DNA from: Pyxidicoccus sp. MSG2
GTDB taxonomy: Bacteria > Myxococcota > Myxococcia > Myxococcales > Myxococcaceae
Length of the DNA stretch: 64,000 nt
Assembly: GCF_026626705.1 (NCBI RefSeq)
Contig: NZ_JAPNKC010000001.1
Span: forward strand, 6,342,001 to 6,406,000
Reading direction: 5' to 3'
Program-made: the position numbers and the translations under genes
The notes under the pieces: model-generated
Told to the model about the DNA's origin: nothing
Seen by the model: the letters and a program-made list of their open reading frames with translations, nothing else
Databases searched by the model: none
Shown here: positions 1 to 8,767 of the stretch, piece by piece
Numbering within the stretch: position 1 is the first letter of the stretch
Layout of the letters: each line of letters starts with the position of its first letter

Positions 1-456
1 GTTGTCCGCCAGCCCGAGCAACTGTCCGCCCGCGCTGTGCCCCACCAGCAGGATGCGGCGGCCCGGGAAGCGCTCGCGCACGGTGTCGATGGCGCCCGCC
101 AGGTCCAGCGCTCCCCAGTCCTCCATCCGCGCCCCGAAGCCCGCGAGCGACGCCGGCCGCGAGCCGCCGATGCCCCGGTTGTCATAGGTGACGGTGGGCA
201 GGCCCCGCCCGGCGAGGTACGCGGCGAAGCGCGAGTAGTACCGCTGCCGCACCCCCATGGCGGAGCCGATGAGCACCACGGCCCCCAGCTCCGCGCCCGC
301 GTGGGGGAAACACGTCCCGGAGAGCGCGTAACCGTCGCGCGCCCGGATGGGGAAGGGAACTCCCGGGCCGGTGTCCAGCGTGAGGCCTGCCTCGTCCTCC
401 GCCGTGTTCCGCACTGCCGGGCCCACCGACTGCTCCAGCGTCGCCGCGTGAGACAT
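1..456 (-). CDS. alpha/beta hydrolase, C-terminus outside window
   Basis: The gene starts at an ATG at 456 and runs off the left edge, so only about 152 N-terminal residues are visible. They show the first half of an alpha/beta-hydrolase fold: a strand followed by GSAMGV near the oxyanion-hole region, then YDNRGIGGS, and the nucleophile elbow GHSAGG near residue 142. The catalytic acid and histidine would lie beyond the window. It is transcribed away from a LysR gene across about 100 bp containing a perfect dyad, the usual layout for a LysR regulator and its target. The substrate cannot be read from the sequence; esterase, lipase or haloperoxidase-like activity are all possible. Confidence 0.85.
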   Translation of the reverse strand, partial: MSHAATLEQSVGPAVRNTAEDEAGLTLDTGPGVPFPIRARDGYALSGTCFPHAGAELGAVVLIGSAMGVRQRYYSRFAAYLAGRGLPTVTYDNRGIGGSRPASLAGFGARMEDWGALDLAGAIDTVRERFPGRRILLVGHSAGGQLLGLADN

Positions 457-530
457 GTCCGTCCTCCTGTCCGCGTGGGGCCGCCGTGCGTGCCCCCGCA
501 TCGCGGGGATAACTCCGGCAGGGCTGCATG

Positions 531-551
531 GATGCAGCACTTTGCTGCATC
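531..551. promoter_or_regulatory. perfect inverted repeat, likely LysR operator
   Basis: GATGCAGCA-ctt-TGCTGCATC is a perfect 9-bp dyad with a 3-bp centre, flanked by further CTGCAT/TGCAG half-sites at 524-528 and 554-558. It lies between divergent hydrolase and lysR starts and ends 9 bp before the chosen lysR ATG. LysR proteins normally bind such sites to repress their own gene and control the neighbour. The position against the start codon would suit autorepression. The functional role is inferred. Confidence 0.6.
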
Positions 552-560
552 ATTGCAGGC

Positions 561-1463
561 ATGGATTTGCGATGGGATGACCTGCGGTACCTGCTGGCGG
601 TGGCGCGCCAGGGCTCGCTCGCGGGCGCGGCGCGCGAGCTTCGCGTGGACGCCACCACGGTGGGGCGGCGGCTGGACGCGCTGGAGAAGTCGCTGGGCAC
701 GCGGCTGGTGCTGCGCGGCGCCCGGGCGCTCGCCCTCACGGAGGCCGCGGAGGCGGTGGTGGTCCGGGCGCGGGAGATGGAGGACGGGCTGCGCCTCCTG
801 CACGATGCGGTGGCCACGGAGGCCCGCGCCGTGGGCACCGTGCGCCTCACCGCCACCGAATACCTTGCCCAGGCCCTGCTTGCTCCGCGCCTGGGAGAGT
901 TGCACACGCTGCACCCCGGGTTGGATTTGGAGCTGGTGTCGGGCAGCGAGCTGGTGGACCTCCAGCGCGGCGACGCGGACCTCGCGCTGCGACTGGCGCC
1001 GCCCCGAGGAGATGCGCTGGTGGTGCGCAAGGTAGGGGAGGTGGCCTTCGCCATGTATGCGGCGCGCGGCTATCTGCGCCGCCACGGCGCGCCCCGGCCC
1101 GGGGACTTCCACGGGCACTGCGTGCTCGTCTACCGCGCCTCCCTCACCTCCGGTGCCGAGTCCGAGGAGCTGAAGCGACTGACGGCGGGCGCGCGACGGC
1201 TGCTCCAGAGCAACAGCTCGGTCGTCCTGCGCGAGGCAGCCGCGGCAGGGCTCGGCGTGGCGCTGTTGCCATGCCTCAGTGGGGAGCGGGACTCACGGCT
1301 GACGCGCGTGGGCGCGGGAGTCCTGGCGAAGCGGCCGCTGTGGCTGGTGTTCCACAAGGACTTGCAGAAGAGCCCCCGCGTGCGCGCCGCCTCCGACTGG
1401 GTGGTGGAGCTGTGCCGGAAGGAGCGGGCGGGGCTCGCGGGCCAGGAGTCCGGCGCGCGGTAG
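561..1463 (+). CDS. LysR-family transcriptional regulator
   Basis: This 300-residue protein has the LysR layout. An N-terminal winged helix-turn-helix (about residues 1-60) contains DDLRYLLAVARQGS and TTVGRRLDALE, and a substrate-binding-like effector domain follows. An upstream in-frame ATG at 528 would add 11 residues, but that start lies beside and partly upstream of the perfect dyad at 531-551, so the ATG at 561, giving the normal MDLRWDD start, is preferred. It is divergent from the alpha/beta hydrolase gene and probably regulates it and itself through the dyad. The effector is unknown. Confidence 0.9.
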   Translation: MDLRWDDLRYLLAVARQGSLAGAARELRVDATTVGRRLDALEKSLGTRLVLRGARALALTEAAEAVVVRAREMEDGLRLLHDAVATEARAVGTVRLTATEYLAQALLAPRLGELHTLHPGLDLELVSGSELVDLQRGDADLALRLAPPRGDALVVRKVGEVAFAMYAARGYLRRHGAPRPGDFHGHCVLVYRASLTSGAESEELKRLTAGARRLLQSNSSVVLREAAAAGLGVALLPCLSGERDSRLTRVGAGVLAKRPLWLVFHKDLQKSPRVRAASDWVVELCRKERAGLAGQESGAR

Positions 1464-1509
1464 TCCGAGGGCGGCGTGGGCTCCCGCGCACGGACGGGCC
1501 CTTCCCGAA

Positions 1510-1639
1510 GCCGCGAGCCCTCGGGAACGGGCGGGCTTGCGGGGACGGAGGGCGGGGCCTGGGGCGCCCGAGGACGCGGGCCCCCTCACTTCGCGGAGCC
1601 GCGAGCCCTCGGGAACAGGCGGGCTCGCGGGGACGGAGG
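1510..1639. repeat. two-copy 42-bp intergenic hairpin repeat
   Basis: Two 42-bp copies (1510-1551 and 1598-1639, differing at two positions) lie between the convergent lysR and pgi genes. Each holds a 9-bp stem, CGCGAGCCC ... GGGCTCGCG, around a 12-nt loop (1512-1541 with one G:T pair, 1600-1629 perfect). The loops are TCGGGAACGGGC and TCGGGAACAGGC. They could act as terminators for both genes or belong to a dispersed extragenic palindromic family. No T-run follows either stem, so intrinsic termination is not certain. Confidence 0.6.
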
Positions 1640-1669
1640 ACGCCCGGGGGGACCCGGGCTCCCCTCACT

Positions 1670-3259
1670 TCACTTCACGCGGAACCGTGCCTCCGCCGGG
1701 CTCGCTCCGCCGGAGCGCTGCACGCCCCGGTCCGGATTGGCGGCCAGGTGCTCCAACACCTTGAACACCGTCTCCACCTCGTTCGGCATGCCGATGTCGG
1801 CGGCGAGCTGCTCGGCGGAGCGGGCCTCCGCGCGGGCCTCGCCCAGACGGGCCGTCAGCTTGCGCTGCAGCTCCAGCACCACACCCGCGGCCTTCTTGCC
1901 CGCCTCCACGCCCGGCTGGTGGTAGGCATTGATGTGCACGAGGCTGGCGTAGAAGCCCACCGCGCGCTCATACAGCGCAATCAGCGCGCCCACCGTGCGC
2001 GGGCTCACGTCCGGCACGGTGAGGGTGAGCGACTCGCGGCCCTTCTCGAACAGCGCGCGGCGCGTGCCCAGCAGGAAGCCCAGCAGGTAGTCCCCGCTGG
2101 TGACGCCGGGCTCCACCTCGAAGGTGGGCCCCTGGCGGTCCTTCAGCACCTCGATGAAGGTGGCGAAGAAGTTGTGCACGCCCTCGCGCAGTTGCTGCAC
2201 GTACGCGTGCTGGTCCGTGGAGCCCTTGTTCCCGTAGACGGCGATGCCCTGGTTCACCACCTTGCCGTCCAGGTCCAGCTCCTTGCCCAGCGACTCCATG
2301 ACGAGCTGCTGGAGGTAGCGCGACATCAGGAGCAGCCGGTCCTTGTACGGCAGGATGACCATGTCCTTCGCGCCGCGCCCTTCGCCCGCCTGGTGCCACA
2401 TCAATGCCAGCAGCGCGGCCGGGTTCTTCTGCACGTCCCGCTGCCGCGTCGCCGTGTCCATCTCCCGCGCGCCCGCGAGCATCCCGTCGATGTCCAGCCC
2501 CTGCAGCCTTGCCGGCAACAGGCCCACCGCCGACAGCACCGACGTGCGCCCGCCAACCCAGTCCCACATGGGGAAGGTGCGCAGCCAGCCCTGCTTCTTC
2601 GCGGTGCCGTCCAGCTCGCTGCCCGCGCCCGTGACGGCCACCGCGTGCTTGCTGAAGTCGAGCCCCTTCGCCTGGTACGCGTGCCCGGCCTCCAGCATGC
2701 CGTTGCGCGTCTCCTTGGTGCCGCCCGACTTGCTGACGACCAGCGTCAGCGTCTCGGCCAGTCCGTCACCGAGCTGCGCCACCACCCGGTCCATGCCGTC
2801 CGGGTCCGTGTTGTCGAAGAAGGACACCTTCATCGTGTCCCGCGCCGTGCCCAGCGCGTCCGCCACCAGCTGCGGCCCCAGCGCCGAGCCGCCGATGCCC
2901 ACCACCAGCAGGTGCGTGAAGCGCTGCGCCTTCTGCGGCTTCACCGTGCCGGCGTGCACGTCGCGCGCGAAGGCGTGGATGGCCGCCACCGTGTCGGTGA
3001 TTTCCTTCTTCAGCCCCGCATCCGGCGCCAGTTCCGGCGCGCGCAGCCAGTAGTGGCCCACCTTGCGCTTCTCGTCCGGGTTGGCAATGGCGCCCTTCTC
3101 CAGCGCCTCCATCTCCGTGAAGGCCTCTTCCATGCGCGGGCGCATCCGCTCCAGGAAGTCCGCGGGGAACTGCATGCGCGAGATGTCGAGCGAGAACCCC
3201 ACGGACGGCACGACGCACAGGTAACGCTGGTACCGCTCCCACAGCTCTCGCTCGGTCAT
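1670..3259 (-). CDS. pgi: glucose-6-phosphate isomerase
   Basis: The 529-residue enzyme interconverts glucose-6-phosphate and fructose-6-phosphate in the cytoplasm. Visible family motifs are [12 protein letters not shown] in the first sugar-isomerase domain, [11 protein letters not shown] for phosphate binding, [27 protein letters not shown] with the catalytic histidine region, and a C-terminal catalytic lysine region around [12 protein letters not shown]. The start at 3259 is preceded by AGAGGAG; longer readings add a low-complexity tail not typical of the family. Length is normal. It is convergent with lysR and stands alone. Confidence 0.96.
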   Translation of the reverse strand: MTERELWERYQRYLCVVPSVGFSLDISRMQFPADFLERMRPRMEEAFTEMEALEKGAIANPDEKRKVGHYWLRAPELAPDAGLKKEITDTVAAIHAFARDVHAGTVKPQKAQRFTHLLVVGIGGSALGPQLVADALGTARDTMKVSFFDNTDPDGMDRVVAQLGDGLAETLTLVVSKSGGTKETRNGMLEAGHAYQAKGLDFSKHAVAVTGAGSELDGTAKKQGWLRTFPMWDWVGGRTSVLSAVGLLPARLQGLDIDGMLAGAREMDTATRQRDVQKNPAALLALMWHQAGEGRGAKDMVILPYKDRLLLMSRYLQQLVMESLGKELDLDGKVVNQGIAVYGNKGSTDQHAYVQQLREGVHNFFATFIEVLKDRQGPTFEVEPGVTSGDYLLGFLLGTRRALFEKGRESLTLTVPDVSPRTVGALIALYERAVGFYASLVHINAYHQPGVEAGKKAAGVVLELQRKLTARLGEARAEARSAEQLAADIGMPNEVETVFKVLEHLAANPDRGVQRSGGASPAEARFRVK

Positions 3260-3416
3260 GACTCCTCTTTCGCGCGCAAAGGTGCCACGTGGCTTAGCGC
3301 CTCCGCATGCGGGTGGGAAGCCGCTCGCGGGGGCAGCGAGACTCGAGGGCACCCCCGGAAGGCCAGTGCTCAACACCTCATGGTGGCATGGGGGGCAACG
3401 CCCCCAGCGCGACGGC

Positions 3417-4319
3417 CTACGCTGACGGGGGGGCGGCCTCCGGTGACGGGCGGGCGGCCTCCGGTGGCGGCACGGACGCCGCCGGCTTCCAGGCGGGGTT
3501 GCGGAAGATGTAGCCCAGCCGCTGGCTCAGCGGGCCGGGCTTCTTCGCGTCGCGGATGATGGCCGCCACCTCGTGGGTGGCGATGCGCAGCGGGTTGTAT
3601 GTCTCGAGGTTCTTCGTCAGCCCGTACACCGGCTTCTCCGTCTCCGGCTCGAAGGTGCCGAAGAGCCTGTCCCACAGCATCAGGATGCCCGCGTAGTTCT
3701 TGTCGAGGTAGCGCGGGTTGGAGCCGTGGTGCACGCGGTGGTGCGAGGGCGTGTTGAAGAGCCACTCGAACGGACGCGGCAGCTTCACGATGGCCTCGGT
3801 GTGAATCCAGTACTGGTAGAGCAGGTTGAGCCCCTGCTGGATGAAGATCATCGCCGGGTGGAAGCCCAGCAGCGCGAGTGGTGCCCAGAACGGCCAGCTC
3901 GTGGGGACCAGCCACGGCTGCCGCAGCGCAGTGGAGAGGTTGTAGTGCTCGCTGGAGTGGTGCACCACGTGCGACGCCCAGAAGAAGCGGCTCTCGTGGT
4001 GGATGCGGTGGTACCAGTAGTAGCAGAGGTCCTCCGCGAAGAAGAGCAGCACCCAGGCCACCACGCCCGAGCCCATGCGCAAGGGCGTCCACTCGTAGAG
4101 CGCGAGGTAGCCGGCGAAGGCGACGAACTTCCACCCCAGCGACAGGGCCGAGTAGCCCAGGCCCATGGTGAGGCTGGCAATGGTGTCCTTCCAGGTGTGG
4201 CCCACCACGGGGCGGCCCGCGTCCTTCAGCTTCTTCACCCAGAACGCCTCGGCGATGACCGTGAGGACGAAGACGGGGATGACGGGGGTGAGCACATCGG
4301 GGATGTGAGCCGCGTCCAT
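3417..4319 (-). CDS. sterol desaturase / fatty acid hydroxylase family protein
   Basis: This 300-residue integral membrane di-iron oxygenase carries the histidine boxes of the family: HRIHH at 104-108, HVVHHSSEH at 117-125 and HHRVHH at 193-198, with several hydrophobic helices before and between them. Such enzymes insert oxygen into, or desaturate, sterols, fatty acids or other lipids. The C-terminus is a short duplicated Pro/Glu/Ala tail. The gene begins 10 bp after the tetR stop, so the two form one transcript. A sulfotransferase is divergent from tetR, which suggests a hydroxylated lipid later sulfated; that link is inferred and the substrate is unknown. Confidence 0.9.
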   Translation of the reverse strand: MDAAHIPDVLTPVIPVFVLTVIAEAFWVKKLKDAGRPVVGHTWKDTIASLTMGLGYSALSLGWKFVAFAGYLALYEWTPLRMGSGVVAWVLLFFAEDLCYYWYHRIHHESRFFWASHVVHHSSEHYNLSTALRQPWLVPTSWPFWAPLALLGFHPAMIFIQQGLNLLYQYWIHTEAIVKLPRPFEWLFNTPSHHRVHHGSNPRYLDKNYAGILMLWDRLFGTFEPETEKPVYGLTKNLETYNPLRIATHEVAAIIRDAKKPGPLSQRLGYIFRNPAWKPAASVPPPEAARPSPEAAPPSA

Positions 4320-4329
4320 GACGGGCCTC

Positions 4330-4995
4330 CTATGGACGGGAGCGGCGGCGAGGCCGCTCCGGGGTGGGTGAGAACGCGGCGCGCAGGAAGCGCGTCAGGG
4401 TGTCCAGCATGCGGCGGTGCGCCGGGTCATTCGGGCGCGCGCTGCCGCCGACGACGGCGCCCTGCACCGCGTCCAGCGCCAGCTCCACCACGTCGTCGAA
4501 CTCCGGCTGTGTGGCGGCCACCTCGGGGAACAGCTCGCGCGCCACGCGGTGCAGGTTCTCCCGGTGCGGCCCGTCCACCGCCTCCAGCGCCGAGCGCAGC
4601 TCCGGGTCCGTGCGCGCCGCCACGTACAGCTCCACCGCCGCCTGCAGCTCCGGCCGCTGGTACGCGGCCCACAACATGTCTACCGCCGACGCGACGCGGT
4701 CTCTTCCCGCCGGCCGCGCCCCCACGCCCGCCAGGTAGTCCTGGATGATGCGCGGGAAGAGGTGCTCCACCGCCGCGGCGAGCAGCTCCTCCTTGGTGTC
4801 GAAGTGCGTGAAGAGCGCCCCCTGCGACAGGCCCGCCCGCTTCGCCACCTCCACCGTCGTCAGCCGCGCATGCCCCAGCTCCACCAGCGCGGAGATGGTG
4901 GCGTCCAGCAGCTTGCGCCGCGTCGTCTCGCGGCGCTCCTGCTGTGTGCGGCGAGGTGGACGCGGCATCTCCGGCGCGGAGTTCTTCGAAGCCAT
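4330..4995 (-). CDS. TetR-family transcriptional regulator
   Basis: The 221-residue protein has a typical TetR N-terminus, with the helix-turn-helix at about 46-66 (TTVEVAKRAGLSQGALFTHF), and a helical ligand-binding C-terminal domain. The extreme C-terminus is Arg/Pro-rich. It is the first gene of a two-gene unit with the downstream desaturase-family enzyme. A 14-bp perfect dyad lies 30 bp upstream of its start and between it and the divergent sulfotransferase, so one operator may control both transcripts. The ligand may be a lipid, by analogy with TetR proteins next to lipid-modifying enzymes; this is inference. Confidence 0.92.
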   Translation of the reverse strand: MASKNSAPEMPRPPRRTQQERRETTRRKLLDATISALVELGHARLTTVEVAKRAGLSQGALFTHFDTKEELLAAAVEHLFPRIIQDYLAGVGARPAGRDRVASAVDMLWAAYQRPELQAAVELYVAARTDPELRSALEAVDGPHRENLHRVARELFPEVAATQPEFDDVVELALDAVQGAVVGGSARPNDPAHRRMLDTLTRFLRAAFSPTPERPRRRSRP

Positions 4996-5025
4996 TTCAC
5001 GGAGAGGATAACTCCGAACTTAACG

Positions 5026-5039
5026 AGTGACCAGTCACT
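5026..5039. promoter_or_regulatory. inverted repeat AGTGAC-CA-GTCACT, likely TetR operator
   Basis: A perfect 6-bp dyad with a 2-bp centre lies in the intergenic space between tetR and the divergent sulfotransferase gene. Its size and symmetry fit known TetR-family operators. Being the only strong dyad between the two starts, it is the most likely site for tetR autorepression and co-control of the sulfotransferase. Confidence 0.6.
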
Positions 5040-5136
5040 AAGTGCGATGCAGGCGAGGGAGCCAGGGCCGCGCCGGTTGGGTGTACGCTCCGGCTTCCCC
5101 CCCTTCTTCCGTGATTACAGGACTGAGACCCTGCTC

Positions 5137-6000
5137 ATGCGGTGGCTGACAAAACCCTTCCTGATGTGTCTGTCCGTGGTGGTGGTCATCTCCGGCTTCG
5201 TCCTCAACACGAGCCGCAAGCTGCGTGAGATGATCCGCTTCCATACGGGGTTCCGCCCCCGGCCCGACGACATCTTCATCGCGACCTTCCCGAAGTCAGG
5301 CACCACCTGGATGCAGATGATCCTGGTGCAATTGCTCTCCAGCGGTGACGCGGAGTTCGACCACATCCTCCAGAAGTCGCCGTACCTCGAGGAGCTCATC
5401 CGCCACGAGAACTTCGGCTACATGGAGAAGATGCCGTCGCCGCGCATGTTCAAGACCCACCTGCCGTACAAGGAGCTGCGGCCGTCGAAGGACTCGCGCA
5501 TCATCTTCGTCACCCGCGACGCTCGGGACACCTTCGTCTCCTGCTACCACCACTACGAGATGCTGCGCCGATTCCGCTCGCCGTTCGACCGCTTCATGAA
5601 GGGCATGGTGAGCGGGCGCGGCTTCTTCGGAAGCTGGTTCGGCTACATGCGCTCGTGGATGCCCCACCGGAACGACGCCAACGTGCTGTGGATCCGCTAC
5701 GAGGACCTGAGCGCGGACCTGGAGGGGCAGGTGCGGCGCATCGCCGCCTTCCTCAAGGTCTCCGTGCCGGAGGAGCGCATGGCGGACCTCCTGCGGAAGT
5801 GCAGCTTCGAGTACATGAAGCAGCACAACCACAAATTCGACTTCCGCATGGGGCTGTACGAGGAGAACCCGGGCACCTTCATCCGCCAGGGTGGCACGAA
5901 GTCCCGCCAGCCCATCCGTGAGGAGCACGTCGCCGAGCTGGAGGCGAACCTGTCGAAGCTCCGCGGCGAGCTGAAGCTGAAGGAGACGGAGACCTTCTAG
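5137..6000 (+). CDS. membrane-anchored PAPS-dependent sulfotransferase
   Basis: The 287-residue protein starts with one hydrophobic segment (about residues 7-24) and continues as a sulfotransferase domain. The 5'-phosphosulfate loop is PKSGTTW at 52-58 and the 3'-phosphate region is RDARDTFVSCYHHY at 127-140. The C-terminal RKGxxGDWK-like motif is present only in loose form (FIRQGGTKSR). An in-frame ATG at 5047 would add 30 residues; I chose 5137 because it puts the membrane segment at the N-terminus. Family members transfer sulfate from PAPS to alcohols, sterols or glycans. Location suggests a lipid acceptor made by the neighbouring desaturase-family enzyme. Confidence 0.85.
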   Translation: MRWLTKPFLMCLSVVVVISGFVLNTSRKLREMIRFHTGFRPRPDDIFIATFPKSGTTWMQMILVQLLSSGDAEFDHILQKSPYLEELIRHENFGYMEKMPSPRMFKTHLPYKELRPSKDSRIIFVTRDARDTFVSCYHHYEMLRRFRSPFDRFMKGMVSGRGFFGSWFGYMRSWMPHRNDANVLWIRYEDLSADLEGQVRRIAAFLKVSVPEERMADLLRKCSFEYMKQHNHKFDFRMGLYEENPGTFIRQGGTKSRQPIREEHVAELEANLSKLRGELKLKETETF

Positions 6001-6103
6001 GCGCGCCGGATGGAGTGGGGCGGTCCTCCCCTGACGGCGGCCGCTCACCGGGGGTTTCCGACTGTTCAGCCATGGAGGCGCCGCCCGGCCCGCGCGGGCC
6101 GGC

Positions 6104-7201
6104 ATGCTCGGCGCCATGGCTTCTTCTTCCTCCCTTTCCGTGACGCACGCCGCGGCGCCGCGGCGCGGGGGCGGGCTCGCTTTCCTTCCGGGGCTCGTCG
6201 TCGCGCCGGTGGCCGTGTTGCTGATGGCCGCCGCGGCCTTCATCGGCGCCTCGCCTTCGGGCTGGGGCTACGCCGTGGGCTTCGCGCTCGTGTCCGTCGG
6301 ACTGCTCGCTCCACCCGGGCGGCGGGGGCTGGCGCGGGCGGGGCTCGGGCTCATGGTGCTCGTGGCGCTGGGGCGGCTGGTCTTCGCGGGGGGCACGCAG
6401 GTGGAGACCCTGCGGCTGCCGGACGCCGGCCACCGGTGGGTGAACCGGCTCGTCGCCGAGCGGGATGGGACGCTGTTCGCGGGGCACGTGCTGGTGCGCT
6501 CCGGCCGCCTGCCGCGCTCGGACGCGCGCGACTTCATCCCCGCGCTGGAGTCGGCGTTCGACCGGATGGACGCCGCCGAGGGCGAGCTCGCCACGCCCGC
6601 CATCGCCACGTACCTGGGCCTCCAGTCGCCGGAGTCCTTCGACACGCTGGTCATTCCTCCGAAGGGTGACGCCACGCCGCGCACGGCCGTCGTCTTCCTC
6701 CACGGCTTCGCTGGCAACTTCGCGGTGTACTGCTGGGAGATGGCGCGGTCCGTCCAGGCCATCTCCGCGCTCACCGTCTGCCCGTCGGTGGGGCCCGCCG
6801 GGGACTGGTGGTCCCCCCGGGGCGAGCGCACGTTGAAGGCGACGCTCGAGTGGCTCGCGGGCCGGGGCGTCCGCCGCGTCTACCTGGGCGGGCTCTCGAA
6901 TGGAGGCGTGGGCGCCAGCATCCTCGCGGGCCGTGTCTCCCATCCGCGCCTCGAGCTGCGCGGCCTGGTGCTGGTGTCCGGTGCCGACTCGCGGGCTCCC
7001 GCGCCGTCCGTGCCCACGTTGATGGTGCAGGGGCGGCATGACTCCATGATGCCCACCCGCTCCATGCGCGCCTACGCCGAGCGCCTGGGCCGGCGCGCGA
7101 CGTACGTGGAGGTGGACAGCGGGCACTTCGCCTTCCTCGACCGCCATGAAGAGTGCGAGCGCGCCATCTCCACGTGGCTCGTCCAGCGCGAGCGGGAGTG
7201 A
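6104..7201 (+). CDS. membrane-anchored alpha/beta hydrolase
   Basis: The 365-residue protein has two or three hydrophobic segments in its first 85 residues, a spacer of about 110 residues, and then an alpha/beta-hydrolase domain. The oxyanion region VFLHGFAGN is visible, the nucleophile elbow is GLSNGG near residue 265, the acid region is GRHDSMMP near 310 and the histidine is in SGHFAFL near 340. The catalytic part probably lies on one face of the membrane. A second ATG at 6116 is equally possible as start. It ends 12 bp from a convergent amidohydrolase gene. The substrate is unknown; the catalytic triad looks complete. Confidence 0.85.
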   Translation: MLGAMASSSSLSVTHAAAPRRGGGLAFLPGLVVAPVAVLLMAAAAFIGASPSGWGYAVGFALVSVGLLAPPGRRGLARAGLGLMVLVALGRLVFAGGTQVETLRLPDAGHRWVNRLVAERDGTLFAGHVLVRSGRLPRSDARDFIPALESAFDRMDAAEGELATPAIATYLGLQSPESFDTLVIPPKGDATPRTAVVFLHGFAGNFAVYCWEMARSVQAISALTVCPSVGPAGDWWSPRGERTLKATLEWLAGRGVRRVYLGGLSNGGVGASILAGRVSHPRLELRGLVLVSGADSRAPAPSVPTLMVQGRHDSMMPTRSMRAYAERLGRRATYVEVDSGHFAFLDRHEECERAISTWLVQRERE

Positions 7202-7213
7202 GCGGCGCGGGGG

Positions 7214-8644
7214 CTACGGCGCCGGCACCTTCACCGCCGCCTCCACCTCTGCCAGCATCGCGTCCAGCTCCGCGCGCGGCAGCCACCGGCCGCGCAGCAC
7301 CACGCCGTGCGGCGCTCGAGTGTGGCGCACGTCCTCACGTGGGTCCGCGTCCAGCAGCAGCAGGTCCGCGCGCTGGCCGACCGCCACCGTGCCCCATTCG
7401 GCGGACTCGCCCAGGTACTCCGCCGCGTTGCGCGTGGCGGCCTCCAGCACCGTGCGCGTCGGCAGGCCCGCCGCGGCCAGGGCCTCCATCTCCCGGTGCA
7501 CCGCGAAGCCCGTCACCATGAAGAACTGCGGCGAGTCCGAGCCCACCAGCAGCCCCGCTCCCGCCGCGTGCAGCCCGCGCACCACCTGCCGCCGCAGCTC
7601 CACGAAGCGCTGCCTCCGCGCGGCGGGAGCGCCCGCCAGCTCCGGGTCCGACAGGTCCTTCGTCCACGCCTCCACCGCGGCGGAGGGTACGTAGCGCAGC
7701 TCCGGCCTCGCGCGCAGCGTGTCCACCTGGTCCGCGTTGGAGAGCAGCTCGAAGAGCTCCATCGTGGGCGAGCTCCACACGCCCGCCTTGCGCGTCGCCT
7801 CCGCCAGCGCGGGGATGCGCGCCGCGTCCATCCGCTCCACCGCGTCGGTGAAGTCGAGCTGGTCCACGACGGCCTTGTCGCCCGGCGGGAGCAGCGCGGA
7901 CAGCCAGCCGTCGAGGTGCTCCACCTGCTGTCCCGACTCCAGCGCGTGCGCGAGCCCCACGTCCTGCGTCACATGGCCGCTCACGGGCAGCCCCTGGGCC
8001 TTCGCCTCGGCCATCATCGCGTCGTACGTCTCGCGCCCCAGCCCGCCGTGCGTCTTGAGCAAATCGAAGCCGGCGGCCTTCTGCTCGCGCACGCGCTGCC
8101 GGGCCTGCTCCGGTCCCTGCACGGACTTGCCATGGAAGGACGGGCCGGCCACCAGCAGCCGGGGCCCGAGCACCTCGCCCTTCGTCACCCGGGCCCGCAG
8201 CTCCAGTCCCGTCGGCGCGGCTCCCAGCGCCCGCGCGGTGGTGATGCCATTGGCGAGCAGCAGCCGCAGTTGCCGGCCCGCCGCGTCTTGCGCCTGCCCG
8301 GTGCCCGGCTGGAGGTGCAGGTGCATGTCCACCAGCCCGGGCATGAGCCAGCGCCCGCGCCCGTCCACCCGCGTCGCGCCTTCCGGCACCGGCGTGTGGG
8401 CCGAGGGGCCCACCGCGACGATGCGCTCGCCGTCCATGAGCACCGTCTGCTCTCGCAGCGCGTCAGTACCGGTGGTCATCGGGAGCACCGTCACCCCCAC
8501 CACGGCCAGGGTGGCGTTCGGTGCGGCTGACGTCCCTTCCGGCGCGGAAGTCCCCCGCGTTTCCGGCCCGCCACGGCAGGCTGCCAGGCAGACGAGCAGA
8601 CAGAGGCTCCAACCCCACCGCTGTGATTTTCCCTCGGAAGCCAT
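7214..8644 (-). CDS. amidohydrolase-family lipoprotein (imidazolonepropionase-like)
   Basis: The 476-residue protein begins with a lipoprotein signal whose lipobox is LAAC at 20-23. The body is an amidohydrolase barrel: MPGLVDMHLHL gives the first metal histidines at 108 and 110, a lysine in DLLKTHGG may be the bridging residue, histidines occur in SGHVTQD and VEHLDG, and the catalytic aspartate is in GSDSP. It therefore looks like an envelope metal-dependent hydrolase related to Xaa-Pro dipeptidase/imidazolonepropionase-type enzymes. The start at 8644 has GGAGG about 9 nt upstream. It is divergent from the M23 peptidase gene. The substrate cannot be named. Confidence 0.88.
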   Translation of the reverse strand: MASEGKSQRWGWSLCLLVCLAACRGGPETRGTSAPEGTSAAPNATLAVVGVTVLPMTTGTDALREQTVLMDGERIVAVGPSAHTPVPEGATRVDGRGRWLMPGLVDMHLHLQPGTGQAQDAAGRQLRLLLANGITTARALGAAPTGLELRARVTKGEVLGPRLLVAGPSFHGKSVQGPEQARQRVREQKAAGFDLLKTHGGLGRETYDAMMAEAKAQGLPVSGHVTQDVGLAHALESGQQVEHLDGWLSALLPPGDKAVVDQLDFTDAVERMDAARIPALAEATRKAGVWSSPTMELFELLSNADQVDTLRARPELRYVPSAAVEAWTKDLSDPELAGAPAARRQRFVELRRQVVRGLHAAGAGLLVGSDSPQFFMVTGFAVHREMEALAAAGLPTRTVLEAATRNAAEYLGESAEWGTVAVGQRADLLLLDADPREDVRHTRAPHGVVLRGRWLPRAELDAMLAEVEAAVKVPAP

Positions 8645-8767
8645 GCGCGCAGCCCTCCATGGAGGAGAACGGAGCATAGGCCCCCCGGTCGCGAAGCACG
8701 CGGGCTTCTGGGAAAATGCACCAGGAAATATCGGGGGCACTTGCCTCCGTTTCCAGCCCGCCCCGAT

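Noticed and set aside
528-560. Upstream ATG of lysR
   Set aside because: It lies immediately before the perfect dyad and adds 11 residues not typical of LysR proteins.
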